A stretch of DNA of 64,000 nucleotides from Neostapfia colusana (taxonomy: Eukaryota > Streptophyta > Magnoliopsida > Poales > Poaceae): contig JASWHV010000012.1 of assembly GCA_030760725.1 (NCBI GenBank), forward strand, positions 21,590,368 through 21,654,367, read 5' to 3'. This document shows positions 1 through 12,558 of this stretch, piece after piece (positions within the stretch are counted from its first letter, which is position 1; each line of letters starts with the position of its first letter). The notes beneath the pieces were generated by a model, which was not told the DNA's origin, did no database searches, and saw nothing but the letters and a program-made list of their open reading frames with translations. A program made the position numbers and the translations under genes.

Positions 1-3000
1 TGGCAACCCAAACACCGAACCGGTCCATCCGTAACGGGTAGGAGGTCCCCGCGTGGAGCGTGACTGTGCCCACCGGCAGATTTACACCTTGCTACCCTCA
101 ACCCACTCCTGTTTACGGTTGGGTAAGCCACGGCAACCAGGTTAACCATTTACATCAGTTTCCTGCTTATGTCAGTATGCCATCCGGTACTGTTCGATAC
201 TTGTTCAGCAGGCCCGCACACGACTCGGTCCTCAATCGACACCAACAGGGCTACGCACGTGAGACCTCCGCTCACTGCTTCCTACCCCCCCCCCTGCTGG
301 GTCTCATTTTTACCACTCTTAAGCCATTTTCTATTCTGACCAAACCGTGTGATAAACCTTACCTCGCGAGTAGATTCCAAGTACTCGACTTCTACCGAGG
401 TCCTAAGCATATTAGCAGGGCCTTGTCTACTCGTCGGCTCTGTAAGCTACCCAACCCTTCATAGGATTTAAAAGGTTATGCAAGTGGGGTTTCAATCACC
501 CTAACTCTAATGCAAACATTCACCCTAGACATAAGTGATACAAATAAAGAATTTTCATAAAGGTACTTAAGTGCAAACCGGGGCTTGCCTGGTTGCGAGT
601 TAAAGGGGAAGTAAACTTCAGGTGGCAGGACGTCCAAAGGCTCCGGTGCGTCCTCAACTTCGGTCACTATGATGAAATGTAATAAAATACATGTGTAAGT
701 ATTAAAGTTTTATAGAAATTGAACTTTTATTCATAGCTACTGCTATTTAGGATCCTTAATTGGCTTTGGGAATTTTTCAGTGGATACTAGACTCTCTAAG
801 GATGACTTGAGCCAAATTTGGAGACATGTCATTGCATAATGTAGTCTTTAAAATTCCTACAAGTACAATGTTTATCTGAATTTTGATCCCAAATCAGGAG
901 CTTTGACATAGCTAAAAATAGAAGATCTGATTAGGGTAAGTCTCCATGGTTCTAACAAAATTTGTTTCACCATTTTTGGAGCTACCATCAGAGAGATATG
1001 AATTTTTGAAGTTGAACAGGAGTCCTGAAAAGTTTCTGTTTAAATTTGAATTTTCCAAATAAAGGCTAAACTTTGAAAGGTAATTTGACCTAGCAAATGA
1101 ACTCCAATGAAGCTCAAATTTTTACTGGAGATCAGTAATGTCATGAGGAACTTCCTGGTCAAATTTGAAGAAATTCCATAACAGAGATTATTCTGGACTA
1201 AATTCCCAAAGATTTAACTTTGATGAATCTTTGAGAATATCCAGAGATCTTCAGATCAATTTCTTTGCATTTCTGCAAATTACTGACTGAGATAAACCCA
1301 ACAAAATTGTTTCACAAATTTTGGACATCCCTACAGAAAGTTATGGAGGTATGAAGTTTGAACCAATTTTCTGGAAATCAATTCTATGATTTTTAGCTAA
1401 TTTATTTAATCCTGAGATAACCTACTGATTAAGCCCTCTAAATAAGCTCCAAAAATCCTAAAATTTTTACTGGAGGTCAGGCACTATGAAAAGGACTAGC
1501 TGCCCAAATTTGGGAATATTTCATAAAGAATTGCTCCTGTAATAAATCCCTAAAATATTTATTAAAAACAATTCTACAGAAATTCCTGGGCATTTTCACA
1601 GCATTCAATTTGTTCCTCTGTAAAGTACTCCTCCTAAGGATTCATACAAAATTTGTCTCACCCTTTTTGGAGCTGTCTACACAAAGTTATGAAGTTTTCA
1701 AACTGTGATAGCTCTCTGTTTAAAATCTACACAGAGACTTAACAGGGGGGCCCACTGGCCAGGTCCTTCTTCAACCTCCCGCCAGAGGCGCGCATGCACA
1801 CCAGTTCAAATCATGGCATGGCTCGTTCTCCCTCATTTCTCCACCAAATTAGCTCTGGTTTCGCCCTACATGCTCCTGGGAACATGGCGCAGCTGCCGGG
1901 CAAGGTTTCCACGCATGAAAACGGCCGAAAACAGGCCGGCATCGGTGGGGCGGCTCGGGAGCTCGGCATCAACGCGTTCTGGCGCGTCCGAAGCTTCTCC
2001 CGACGAGCTACCTTGTCCTAAAGCATCACCAGTGATCGGGGAACATGGAACGCAGGCTAAACCTTGCAGCAAATGGCTGGAACATAGGGTTCACCAGAGG
2101 ATCGACCCATTTTTGCCGCCGCCGGTGATTTCTCGTCGCCCGGGGCGTGTGGTGGACGGTTTGATGCGTGATTTGGCGTGGGAGGGCGCTAGGATCCATA
2201 GTTTCTGTTGCTTGAATTGTAGAACCGATGATCAACCACGTTGGACGAATTTATAGTTTTGGTTTGGGGCTGTTCTTCACGTGTACCGGCGCCAAAATCC
2301 AAATTCCGGCAAGACAGTGATGGGGAATGGCAAGGGGACTGCGGTAGCATGATCTACACACCTTGGCGCACCTTAGGGAGGTGCTGGATGTGCGGGAGAG
2401 GCGTTGGAGCGGCCGGAAGGTGAGGAGCAGTTCACATGGCGGCTTCAGTCCGAGTTGTGGAGGAAACTGCATGGCAGTGACCGGAGGGAGACCAGGGAAG
2501 AGCTGGAAACGTGTTGTGGACGTAGAGGACTCGCCGGTGCACCTCCTGGGCAGCTCAGCTGCTTGCCACCGTGGCTGTAGGCTGATCGGCGCTGCAGGGC
2601 AGAGAAGAGACGACGCCGGTCTCTTTTTTCGGCTGAGCGCGTGAGAAGGCTTCGTCTGCTGTGGGTTTGCTCGGGCTGAGGGAGTGGATCACGTTGAAAA
2701 CGCAAGAGCCATTCACAGGATGCCAGCAACCGGCGGAGGGGAGCAGGAGGTGGCGCTGCTGCTGCTCTCGGTGGCGCCCCGTGGAAAAACTGCCTGGTTG
2801 AGGTGAAAACAGAGAGCTTCGTTGCTTAGGGTGCAAGTCTAGACATGCAGCTCAATGACATGTAGGTCCTACCACAGCTCACTCTTATCCTCTAAAATAT
2901 TTCCTAACATTTGCAAATGTTGAAACAAATGGTGGGAGTTCAAATCTGAGGTAAATTTGAATAATTGGACAAGCTTCCTACAAATTCAAATGTATATTTG

Positions 3001-3439
3001 AATTCTTATCAAATTTAAGTCCATTTAGAAAAATGAGTTGCAAAGCAATTCAACAAATCGTGAAACTTTGCATACCCCCTAAATTGGACCTATGGAATTC
3101 AAATATGAAATCTGATTTTCAGTTTGGCTGCTGCAAATGAGATTTTTAGCGCCACAGTTTTGAAATTCATTGTGTTGCTCTCATTTGAATTTTGAGTTGA
3201 ACAAATTTATTCCAAATCTGATTTTAGCTCTCTCCCACATATGAGAACTTCCCACCTTGGTTTTAGACCCCTCTTGGGTTCCAAGTTTTCAAACAATTGT
3301 TTGACTTGTGTGAAGAGAGCTTCTCATGTGTGTTATCATATGTGGAAAAAAAATTTAACAAGTCCCCTTTTTTCATGGCTTTGCCACACATATGAATTCC
3401 AACCTTGGTTTATTCATATGCATTTTTGGGACTTTTACA
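1..3439 (-). repeat. E0 3' LTR (partial, left end outside window)
   Basis: The LTR begins at 3439 (sense TGTAAAAGTCCC) and continues to the window edge, so its last several hundred bases are missing. It has the usual order: AT-rich U3 (about 2830-3439), a GC-rich block (about 1740-2830), AT-rich sequence, then the conserved 18-mer at 572-589. Positions 251-2830 match LTR B1 at 23088-25980. The CACGT at 256-260 is the site at which E1 entered B1. Short open frames in the GC-rich block do not resemble any protein I know. Confidence 0.85.
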
Positions 3440-3456
3440 TTCCTCCCCCTTTAAAA
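3440..3456 (-). other. Polypurine tract of E0
   Basis: On the minus strand this is an AAAGGGGGAGGAA tract directly next to the LTR start, the usual plus-strand primer for reverse transcription. It sits in the same place as the tracts at 12500, 31978 and 53560. Confidence 0.85.
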
Positions 3457-3460
3457 GAAT

Positions 3461-3647
3461 CTCGTCCCGAGATTCCAACGAGAAGAGGAAAGTAGGGAAT
3501 GTTATCGGTAATATGATGATCACTTACCGAACGGATATAACGATCTTCTAGCTTTTCCATAGAGCTTCCCTTGACGGTAGGGCGAGTCCATAAAACTCTG
3601 TAGAGCCATATCGACCGGGTCGATTGGCTGGAATCTTTACTGTCCAA
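3461..3647 (-). pseudogene. Chromodomain stub of E0 integrase
   Basis: A minus-strand reading gives a run containing TRSIWLYRVLWTRPTVKGSS, which lines up with the chromodomain of the other integrases here (for example RTTRHRTLWFYKVLWSNHSV in E2). Chromodomains at the integrase C terminus are characteristic of chromoviruses and are thought to steer integration to particular chromatin. The tryptophan/tyrosine positions and the RVLW core are kept, but the usual E-A-T-W-E stretch is degraded (KGSSMEKLED). Nothing recognisable of the rest of pol follows upstream. It is not functional. Confidence 0.6.
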
Positions 3648-4230
3648 ATCTTGATATGGATAATAAATACTTGTCTAGATTAACTGAGTCCTTAGAAACT
3701 TAGTATAGTACTGCCCCAAACATGAATCGAGATGTTTGGTGAGATGAAACCATGAATCGAAAACCTCACCTCGAGTTGGCATCTCAACCCTTTAGTCAAA
3801 ACCAATTGCTTTGCTTGAACATAAGAGCAGCACAAGTCAATTTCACTTATGTTACCAACATAGCAAAGGTCAACTAGCTATGGTGACCACAAGGGTGTCA
3901 AAGTCACCATATGATCTCTCCATAATTTAGATTGTGTTCAAGGATTGTCACGAGGTTGAGCAATCAACCGGTAAGCCCCGCGATAAGAAATTAGTTTAGT
4001 TCCACAATTATGGCACTCGGAGCTAAACAAGTCATGGATGAAAGTTCAAAACTTTCTTAGGTACAAGGGATGTTGAGTAATCGATTTCCCTTGTATTGTC
4101 CAATGAGGTAGAATCAACAGCTTGATCAATAATACAAGGTCATTAGACAACGCTTGATGGTTTGAAGAGAGGTACAAAATCTTGCTCAGTACTTTGGAAT
4201 TTCACATGTTATATGGTATGCATATGCATA

Positions 4231-4298
4231 TGGTATGATGCAAATGGTGCATATGTATGATCCAAAATGGTGCATATGTATGATGCAAAATGGTGCAT
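4231..4298. repeat. Short tandem repeat, about 23 bp x 3
   Basis: Three degenerate units of the form ATGTATGATGCAAAATGGTGC start near 4231, 4253 and 4276. The array lies in the non-coding middle of E0 and has no counterpart in the other elements. Confidence 0.75.
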
Positions 4299-4803
4299 CA
4301 TATTTTTATAGTTTGAACAAGAATTAGTACGATAATTCAAACATGGTTAAGAAGCATCTCAAACTTTGCCAAGTACAGATAACTTGGTCAAGAAAGGTGC
4401 TAAACAAGGCATGCCACTTTCATGTGGTGACCAAGTTTTAAGGAAAATATGTCAAATGTTTGACAAGATCATTGGAAAATACTCCATAATAACTTAACCT
4501 AGGAAATCTTCATTCTTACGTTGACTTCACTTTCTCTTTTCTCCTAAGGCTTCACAATACCCGTTTAGCGTGAAACACCAGCTACTAGTTCTAGCTCCTA
4601 GCCTTGTTCTCTCAAGCCTTGTGACTCTGGCAAGCATTTGGGCGTACGTGGTGAAGACGCTAAAACTACATCTTTCTCGATGATGACGGATCTTGTACTT
4701 GAACTTTGATTACATAAAAATGTAATTTCCTCTTGTCTCTTGGTAATGGCATACTTCGGTGTATAGCCCATGGGTTATCAATGCTATGGTTTACCTGGAT
4801 GCA

Positions 4804-4819
4804 CTCCTCCCCCCTTAAG
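4804..4819 (-). other. Second polypurine-tract-like sequence inside E0
   Basis: The minus-strand reading CTTAAGGGGGGAGGAG is almost the same as the true polypurine tracts of E1 and E2. It is followed by TGCATCC rather than the TGTAA start used by the LTRs here. It may be a relic of another element's 3' end or a central tract. Confidence 0.45.
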
Positions 4820-4990
4820 TTCCAATGTAGGAAATTGAAAACTTAATCCATAATCTTCTTATGGGAAGGTAATGCATAACCATAGCCTTCAAGAGTTATA
4901 TCACACAGCCTTTGATAACAAGGTATACCTGAAACTATGGTCCAACAACAGAAAGGTACAGAAACTGAACCATCTTCTGTATGATGGTAT

Positions 4991-6712
4991 AAATCCTAAT
5001 TCAATGTTTAAACTGTTGTGGTAGCGAACAGAAAAGTTGGAGAAGACTTCCATATCTTTCCAACGGGTATTTATTTGCCTTCAACTAAGTTCTAGATCAA
5101 AAGCTATGAACTTCTAAAGTTGACATAAATTCTGTAGGAATTTCAGCAGCACCTCCCCTGTAAGTGCTCACTTGGGTCAACCTTTCCATATAGTTAGAAA
5201 CATGTATGGACCGAACTCATACTTACAAAGTCAAAACATGATTCGTAAGATGTCTAGAATTGTAAGATTTCACCTTTTACAATTCTTATACCGGAAGTCA
5301 TAAGCAAAATCCAAATCAGTATATAAACTATGCACAGACTTTGATAGTCCGGTCAGTTTCACTTGTACTGCGAATTTCACCTCTTTACAGGAGTATTCTG
5401 TCCTGGGGTTGAACAGAAAAATTGTAAAGAACTTTCCAAGCTCCCCAAACATGTATTTATATGATCTATTCGCATTCCTGTATCAAAAGATATGATGGTT
5501 CAAAGTTAACAGAATTTCTGGCAGGATTTTGACAGCACCCCCCCCCAGAGGTACCTAGTTTCAATCCACAATTCCAATTAATTCTGCTCCAGTTTTGGCA
5601 AAACTTTGAATTACGAAGTTGTAGCATATCTCATGCCCTTTCCAAAGGTGTCTTACCTGACCCTTAGGAATTTTTCTTCAGAACGTTGTGGTCGAAATAC
5701 AGAAAATTCCAGAGAGCATTTTGGTCTGCCCTGTTTCTGGACAGTACCTACTCATCTGAGATTTTAATCCTTTTGGAGGGAAATTTTGTTCTGGAGCTCT
5801 ACAGAAAAGTTGTAGAGGACTTCAAAACCTTTCCAGAATGGTATCCCACACCTCCATTGGTTCAACCAATATTAAGTTATGCCCTGTTCAAGTTCAGAAA
5901 AATTTCTGCCGAAAACAGGGGAGATTATCCCTAAGCTTTAGAGATTGAACCTATACTCCCAATTGACTCTTAGTTCAATATAGGAGTTTACTACCCCCTA
6001 AATGAATTCCTATACTTCATTGTGACTCTTTTCTTCGAAAATAAACTTTTATGCAGTCGGTACTACGCTTCCTCACCAAAGAAAAATCCTAAACCGGTAT
6101 TCCGGCTTATACGTGTCAAATGGTGGAACTAAAGACGTCACTCACAAACGGTTTCTACACGTCATGCACTAACGTGGTTAATGTACCTGCAGAAGAAAAC
6201 CCAATAATTGTGCACACAAGGGTTTTTGACATTTCAGGCAGTTACATATCGTAGTAAAAACATACGGTCCGTATCATTGCCATACGGATCGTCCTTGAGT
6301 CAAGCCACGTCTCAAGGTACATGGTCATGTTTTCACACCACACGATGGGGAACCCGAGTAGAGCGCGAACGGGTCGTCACGGTTGGGAATTTTATCAACC
6401 CAACGGATACCACCTACTGCCTCATGACCGTTGAGGCACGCCGATGGCGAGCGCTGCGTATGGCCCTTTGAACATTGAACGTTCAAGAGTTGCATACTAT
6501 CGTGTTGCTTACCACACGATGGGGTATTCTCACTTTTGCCTAAAGCACGCTGGAGAACAGCGTTTTCATATGCTCTCAGAACCATTAAAAGGTTCAGAGA
6601 CTCATATTCACTACCGTGCCAAGCCACAGTATGGCCTTCCATACTATTACTCGTATGGCGAGTTACCGTAATTGATCCGCCTACGGTGGCGTACCTTACG
6701 TCTTACCTAACT
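4991..6712 (-). other. Untranslated leader of E0
   Basis: This region lines up with the E1 leader (about 17200-18580) and partly with the D leader (48650-49281 on the other strand). Shared landmarks include the CCTGCAGAAGAA stretch near 6188, the CATTTCAGGCAGTT stretch near 6230, and the cluster ending in the splice donor near 6706. No long frame is present. Similarity stops at about 6712. Confidence 0.7.
6702..6710 (-). promoter_or_regulatory. Putative 5' splice donor in E0 leader
   Basis: The minus strand reads TTAG|GTAAGA with the intron starting at 6706. It is in the same place as the donors of E1 (18574), D (48696) and E2 (39084). Confidence 0.5.
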
Positions 6713-9627
6713 CGCACGGTGAACCCTAAGTTAGAGCCATCTCCGAGCAATTTCCTTTCCACGTCGATGATCCCTAGCGTCCGCCGGTGCTCTAGAGCTT
6801 GGAAACTGAAGCCTACAAGGCTTAGGGCGTCAGGACGACGTCGCCGGACTTCGTCCGAACCGTTGCACCGGTGCGGGGTGGTTTAGAGACCTCGCCGGTC
6901 TGAGGAAGCCTCACCATCGTGTTCCTCTGGTTAAAATAGGGCCTAGCGGCGAGTTTCAGCAGCTGCGATGACCGGACGACCGATCCCGGAGCTACTCCGG
7001 CGAGACCGGCGGCGGGATCGCGATGGAGCGGGAGGTTGAAGAAGACCTCGCCGGTCCCGCCTGTCAGCGGCTCAGGGGAGCGGGCTGGATATTCTGTGGC
7101 GCGGGATCATTTGTAACAGCGCGGGAATTAACCCCGTGGCCCCGTGTGGTGCGCTCCCAGCAGCAGACACGTGTACCCGTGGTCCCACCGTCAGTTTAAA
7201 CTTTTCCCGAATTTATTCAAATCCCAGATTTTCCCCCAAACTTTAGAAGAGCTTAACCTTTGCTAGGAACCTCCAAATTTAGTGATTCAAATTGGGTTAG
7301 ATTCAGATTGACAAACTCTATCCAAATATGCAACCCAATTTGTATGAAAGTCTTTATTTAATTCTGGAAAATTCTTTAAATCGTTTCAGCAAAAGAATTG
7401 TAGAGGGAGTTTGGTTTATCCAAAAATCCTCAAATTGTGCCAGAATATTCTTTAGGTTGTTATTAGACTCCTGTAAAATTTTCAGATCATTTGGAGTTGA
7501 ATTGATCAGGGTAATTCAGATTGTAAGTTGCTGTGTTCAATTGAATACAGAAACATTTTCAGAGAATTTCCAAAACTTGTAAATTCAGTTGTGGGCAATT
7601 CTTAGCTCCAAAAATCCTACGAAAATTCATGTAGACTCTATGAACTATAATTGAAATTGTAGTTCACTGAGTTTGACATGAACATGGGTATTATCTCAGA
7701 ATTAATTCATCTTTGATTAAACACTTAGAGAATTGTTCTGAATAAACCACTCCATGAAAAGTGCTAAATTTTGGTCCAGAGGACTTTATTGTGACAAGGA
7801 ACTCACATGAAAATTGTCAGCTCCATTGGAGCTCTGATCACCACTGTCCTGTGTAATCTCTTAAGATGATCAACACTTAAGTGAGAAAAGCACTTAACAT
7901 TTGATCTTAGTGTTTAAGCCCAACCCAAACCATTAGCACCAGTGTCATTTTAAATTCTTAAACAGAGTTCCAGTTTTTAAACTGTAATTAGATCTTATTA
8001 GCAAAAACTTTTTAATTAAATACATATGCATGATCATATCGTGTAACATATACGTGAAGAAGGGAGAAGGACTTAAAGTGAAGATCAAGAAGGAAGGAAA
8101 GGCAAGTGATCAAGCTCCAAGTGATCGTCACTAACTGATTGTAACCTTAGTCACCTGCAAAACAGGCAAGCCCCGGTTTGCATTTGAACAGTTTTATAAA
8201 GCATTTCCATTTGTAGAGATCATAGCTTTGCATCGTTGCTTGCATTAAGTCTAGATGATGTTGAAAACCCCACTTGCATGACCAGAAATACCTAAGAGAG
8301 AAAGGGTAGAATAGCACCTCCTCGAGTGGATTTGGCTACGCTAAATGTTAGTAGGAAAGGTCCGGTAGAAGTCGAGTAGTTGGAATCTACTCACGAGTTT
8401 AGGGCTGGTTTACTCGGAACGGGTCCGAATTAGAAAAGATGAGGAAAGTTCACACATAAGAAATGGAGACCGGGCAGGGAGGTTTAAATGCAGCAGGTTG
8501 CAGGCCGTGCGTGCATAGCCCTGCCTGTGTCGGTTAAGGCCCGTCCGTGCTTGGCCCTGTTGGACAAGTTTGGGTTGTGTATCGGGCGCATACTGGCTAT
8601 ATGGGACCCAGGAAACCGATGTACCTTGGGAGATCCATAGTGGAACTTTTCCAACTGCCTTAGGCTTTCGGCGTCAGGGTAGCAGGAGGTACCTCGCTTA
8701 AGAACATACCACTGCGGGTATGTACCTTGAGGGAGCTTGCATACTCGGGGCAGTTGGACTGCGTCCAATGTGGAAAATCTTGATAAAGGTGGCCGCGTAC
8801 AACGTTAGTCGAGGTTGCTGCCGGCAACTCGGAGTTCGGGTGTACGTGTCGTGTAGTCCGGGCGTGTACTGATTCGAATCACCGTCGCTCGCGGTTATAT
8901 GAGCATACTTGCCCACTCGTCTTGACGTAGTAAGAACTGAAACTGGTTATCTTTTGAACTTGATAAGACTGTGATGTAATTTGTATTACAACCATGATTG
9001 ATTTAGAAATAGGCTCATTAAACTTTACTTTCACTTTGTGCAAGGAGCATCGCAACAAAGCGTTTCTTGTTTGATTGTGGAGTTGTGATGCTTTTCGGCT
9101 CAAGGTCCGCACAATGAGGCTTAAAATCTGAAAGTTAAGGATGAACTGTAGGCGAGTCCTTTATGCAAATTTAGCCGACCCAATTGCAACCGTCGTGCAT
9201 GTAGAGTTTCTTGTTTAGGAGAGACGGGTCAGACTTGCTGATCCTATGTGCTCACGCTTGTTATATAAGTGGTTTTGCAGGTTAACATCGATGCTAGGAA
9301 GAAGGTTGTCCGGTGAGACTCGGAGACTTCCGAGTCGTTTAACACAGGGAGAACCCAGCCGCTGTTGTTGTCTTCGTGTTGCTAGCGAGAAGAGTCCGCG
9401 GGCTGGACTTCATCTCGAGTGCTCTTAGTTATTCGACGTGAGTTGACATAGACTTCCGCTGTAGTTACTTGATGTAAAGTATTTACAAAGAAAAACTTGT
9501 AAGCTTCCGCTATTATTTTATGTAATACATTGTTCCTCATATGTGTGCTGTTGGGTGCCGCACAACACGGCACCACCCAATGCGATTCCCGGGCGAGTGG
9601 CCTGTCTCTGTTGACGGGACCGCGTCA
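6713..9627 (+). repeat. EP: plus-strand LTR, 5'-truncated
   Basis: This is the 3' part of a 4-kb LTR related to D and E1: GC-rich block to about 7190, AT-rich middle, 18-mer at 8165-8182, two-stem hairpin at 9034-9105, terminal hairpin at 9554-9574, and an end in ...CGCGTCA at 9627. Its U3 is missing. It lies head to head with the E1 3' LTR, so 7200-8200 and about 9650-10700 form a long imperfect inverted repeat. The sequence after 9627 (TCTACCC) continues the E1 LTR as in its other copy near 20172, so 9627/9628 looks like a true insertion junction with a likely TSD of TCTAC. Confidence 0.8.
9034..9105 (+). other. Conserved two-stem LTR hairpin, copy 1 (EP)
   Basis: Outer stem 9034-9041 with 9098-9105; inner stem AGCATCGCAAC (9046-9056) with GTTGTGATGCT (9082-9092), 11 pairs counting one G-U. 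The loop holds the invariant GCGTTTCTTGTTTGATTGTG. It ends 522 bp before the LTR end. Confidence 0.75.
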
Positions 9628-12499
9628 TCTACCCTTGACCTTAGGGTTCATTTTTGGTTATGCAAGTGGATTTATAAAAACATCCTTGACCTGATGCACA
9701 TACAAACTTTGATCCATAGTGGTGAACAAAGGAAAAACATTATAAAACAACTTAAATGCAAACCGGGGCTTGCCTTGGTTTTGCAGGTGGCTAAAGTCAG
9801 ATAATATGAAGTTAGTTGCTGATGACTTGAAGCTTAATCCCTGCCCTTCTTGCTCCTTGATTCAAGCTTAACTCCTCCTTCACTTCTCCACGTTTAATAA
9901 CTATATGTTATGAATATGCATATATGTTTAATTGTAAAACTTTTGCTAACAAGTGCTAAAGACAAGTTTAAAACTGGAACTCTGTTTAAGAATTTAAAAT
10001 GACACTGGTGCTAGTGGTTTGGGATTTGGGTTTAAGTACTATGCTGAAGTGAGATGTGTGTTTCCTCACTTGTGTGTTGATTATCTAAGAGGTTAAACAG
10101 AACAGTACTGATACAGGCTCCAATGGAGCTAAAATTTTTTTTTAAGTTCTCTGTCACAAGAAAGTCATCTGGACCAAAATTCAGAATATTCCACTGAGTA
10201 GATCACTCAGAATAATTCCCTAAGCATTTAGGCAAAAGAAATTAATTCTGAATAAATTTGCACTTTCATGCAAATTCAAGTGAATTAAAATTCCGTACAT
10301 AGCTCAGGGAGAATGCATGAATTTTCCTAAGATTTTTGGAGTTAAGGAATGCCCAGAACTGAATTTCCGAGTTTTGGAAGTTCCCTGAAAATGTTTCTGT
10401 GTTCATTTGAATACAGAAACTTGAAATCCGGACTACCCTAACCAAATCAACTCCAAATAAGCTGAAACTTTTGCAGGAGTTCATTAACAGCCTACAGAAT
10501 ATCCTGGCAAAAGTTGGGGATTTTTGGATGAACCAAACTCCCTCTAAAATTCTTTTGCTGAAAAGCTTTAAAGAATTTTCCAGAATTTTCTACTGGGTTT
10601 CATGCAAATTGGGTTGCATATTTGGATATAGCTCTTCATTATGAATCCAACCCAATTTGACTCACTAAATTTGGAGCTTCCTAGCACAAGTTATTCCTTC
10701 CCAAAGTTTGAATCAAATCTGGTATTTGAAATAAACCAGGGAAAAGTTTAAATTCTGTCCGTGGGCCCAGGGCCACGTGTCGACCACTGGAACTAAGCCA
10801 CACGGGGCCACAGAATCGTTCCCACATTGTCACAGTCTGATCCGAGGCCACAAAGGATCCCGCACGTTTGACTCCAGCCGCTGATGAGTGGTGCCGACCC
10901 CCTTCGTCTTCCTCCGGCTCCCGCGCGACCCCCGCTGCCGAGCTCGCCGGAGCTCTCGCCGGAAGGAGGTTCCGGTGCTCAGAACTCACTGATTTTCGCC
11001 ACCCCCACATATTCTCGTGCGAGGAACACGTCGCCGGTATCATCTCAGATCGAGGATGGCCGGAACCCTAGGTGCGACGGCGACAGTGGCTGCGGTATAC
11101 TGCACTAAACACGTCGCCGTTTGCTCGTACAGAACCACTGCACCGAGGAGAACACGGATCCCACCGCCGATCTCGCTGAAACTCACCGGGAGTACGAACT
11201 CACAATCGGGCTAGGTCAAAATCCGGCGAAAATCGGAAAACCTGATGAACAGCGGCTTTGCTCGATGGTTCTCGGTGGTTCTTGATCCAATGAACGCGCT
11301 ATAGAAGGTGTATTCTACGTTGTGTGTGGAGTGGTTCGACGTGTGAGAAGAATTTGCCGAGTTTCTCCCCTTGGTCATTATTGTATGTCATCGGTAAAAA
11401 CAAAATTCCGGCGAGCACCGTACATGGCAGACAGCCGAGGCTGCGGCGAAGCGAGAAGAGGTATAGGCGAACCTTTTTGCTTTTGCAACTCGATGGGAGA
11501 AGCTCTACGGCGGCCGGGTGACGTTATCTTGTCTCGGCGACTTTCCTCGGTGCCGTGGAGACAAACTGAGCTTGACGCCAAGGTTCCCGTGGGTTTAGCA
11601 CCGGTTCCATGCGTCGGCCACGTTCAGTGAGGTCTGGCGATGCTGTGGAGAGGTTCAGCGCGGTGTGCAGCGGCGTGGTATAGCCGGCCGGCAGTGAACC
11701 GATCAAGCGCACGCCGTCGGGGAAGAAAATGCTCGGGGAGGCCGTATTCGAGTGAAAGAGTGCGCTGCAGTTGCGAGGAGCGTGTGACCGGGGCTGTGGC
11801 CGGCAGGGATATTTGTGTCGATCGCAACCGAAGCGGTTCACTCGTGGAGACAGCCGGGAAGCCTCGGGCTCGTGCGCTGTCGCCGCTGTGCTGCTGCTGT
11901 CAAGCGTTCGGGAGAGGAAAAACAGAGACCGGGGTTCCCTCTCACAGACAACTGGGCCCCAGTGAACAGGCAGAGAAAACTTAAGGAGCAAGTTTATTTG
12001 GCTCAATGGGCAAGTGGTTCCACCCCTGCTCCTCCCCAAAAGGTCTTCCAAATTTGGCATAATGCAAATTTAAATTCTGAAGAGCTCAGATTCAAAAGCT
12101 GTTTGGAATTTTGACATGGTGTTCTTCAGTTCAAATTTAAATTCAAATTTCAAAGAAATTCATAGGCCCCTTTGATACTAATATCAAAGCACCTCCAAAT
12201 TTTCTCAAAATTTGGCTCCCTAATAATTTGGACCTGAGGAATTCAAATATGTCATCTGATTTTTGAGTTGGCCATTACAAATACCCTTTCTTAAACAACA
12301 GTTTGAATCTTTTCCTTTTTGAAAATGGCCCTATTCTCTTTGAAGTGAACCCTTTAGCTCAAACTGAATTTGAAGTCCTCTTGCACATGCCAACCCTCAT
12401 ATGATGAAACAAAAGTTTTTGCAAGTCCCATTTCTTTAATTTAAACTGAACTTTACTCATCACTAAAGTTTTCCCTTTACAAGTTTTGGGACTTTTACA
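9628..12499 (-). repeat. E1 3' LTR, truncated at its 3' end
   Basis: The sense start is TGTAAAAGTCCCAAAAC at 12499. The GC-rich block spans about 10750-11990 and the 18-mer is at 9757-9774. The last 1.26 kb of the LTR, including the hairpin, is missing because EP joins at 9627/9628. Frames in the GC-rich block are unconvincing and are not called as genes. Confidence 0.9.
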
Positions 12500-12515
12500 T
12501 TCCTCCCCCTTAAAA
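12500..12515 (-). other. Polypurine tract of E1
   Basis: Minus-strand TTAAGGGGGAGGAA directly abuts the 3' LTR start at 12499, as in E0, E2 and E3. Confidence 0.9.
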
Positions 12516-12558
12516 AGAATCTCGTCCCAACATTCATGATTAAGGACAACGTGGACTA

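Larger units (their letters stand above)
3661..4990. other. Non-coding internal segment of E0
   Basis: Where about 5 kb of gag-pol should lie there are only about 1.3 kb of AT-rich sequence with no frame of useful length on either strand and no match to the pol of E1, E2 or E3. It contains a small tandem repeat (4231-4298) and a second polypurine-like tract (4804-4819). Either gag-pol was deleted and filled with other DNA, or E0 is a large non-autonomous relative with an unrelated internal region. Confidence 0.6.
1..6712 (-). mobile_element. E0: Tekay-like Ty3/gypsy element, 3' LTR side, coding region mostly lost
   Basis: Reading on the minus strand, this piece has a leader (about 6712 to 4991), a long non-coding middle, a chromodomain stub, a polypurine tract and a 3' LTR that runs off the left edge. 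The LTR start (TGTAAAAGTCCC at 3439) and the tract next to it match the other elements. The primer site and 5' LTR are missing because sequence at 6713 switches abruptly to a plus-strand LTR. Gag, protease, reverse transcriptase and most of integrase are absent. It may be a non-autonomous derivative or a deletion product. Confidence 0.8.

Noticed and set aside
1705..2836. Several overlapping frames of 60-180 codons in the GC-rich LTR blocks (also near 11300-12100, 21300-22660, 25000-25980, 30050-31400, 41480-42830, 45000-46060, 52400-53050, 55750-56950, 62700-63860)
   Set aside because: They occur on both strands in GC-rich, stop-poor sequence, are not kept between related LTRs and match no family I recognise.
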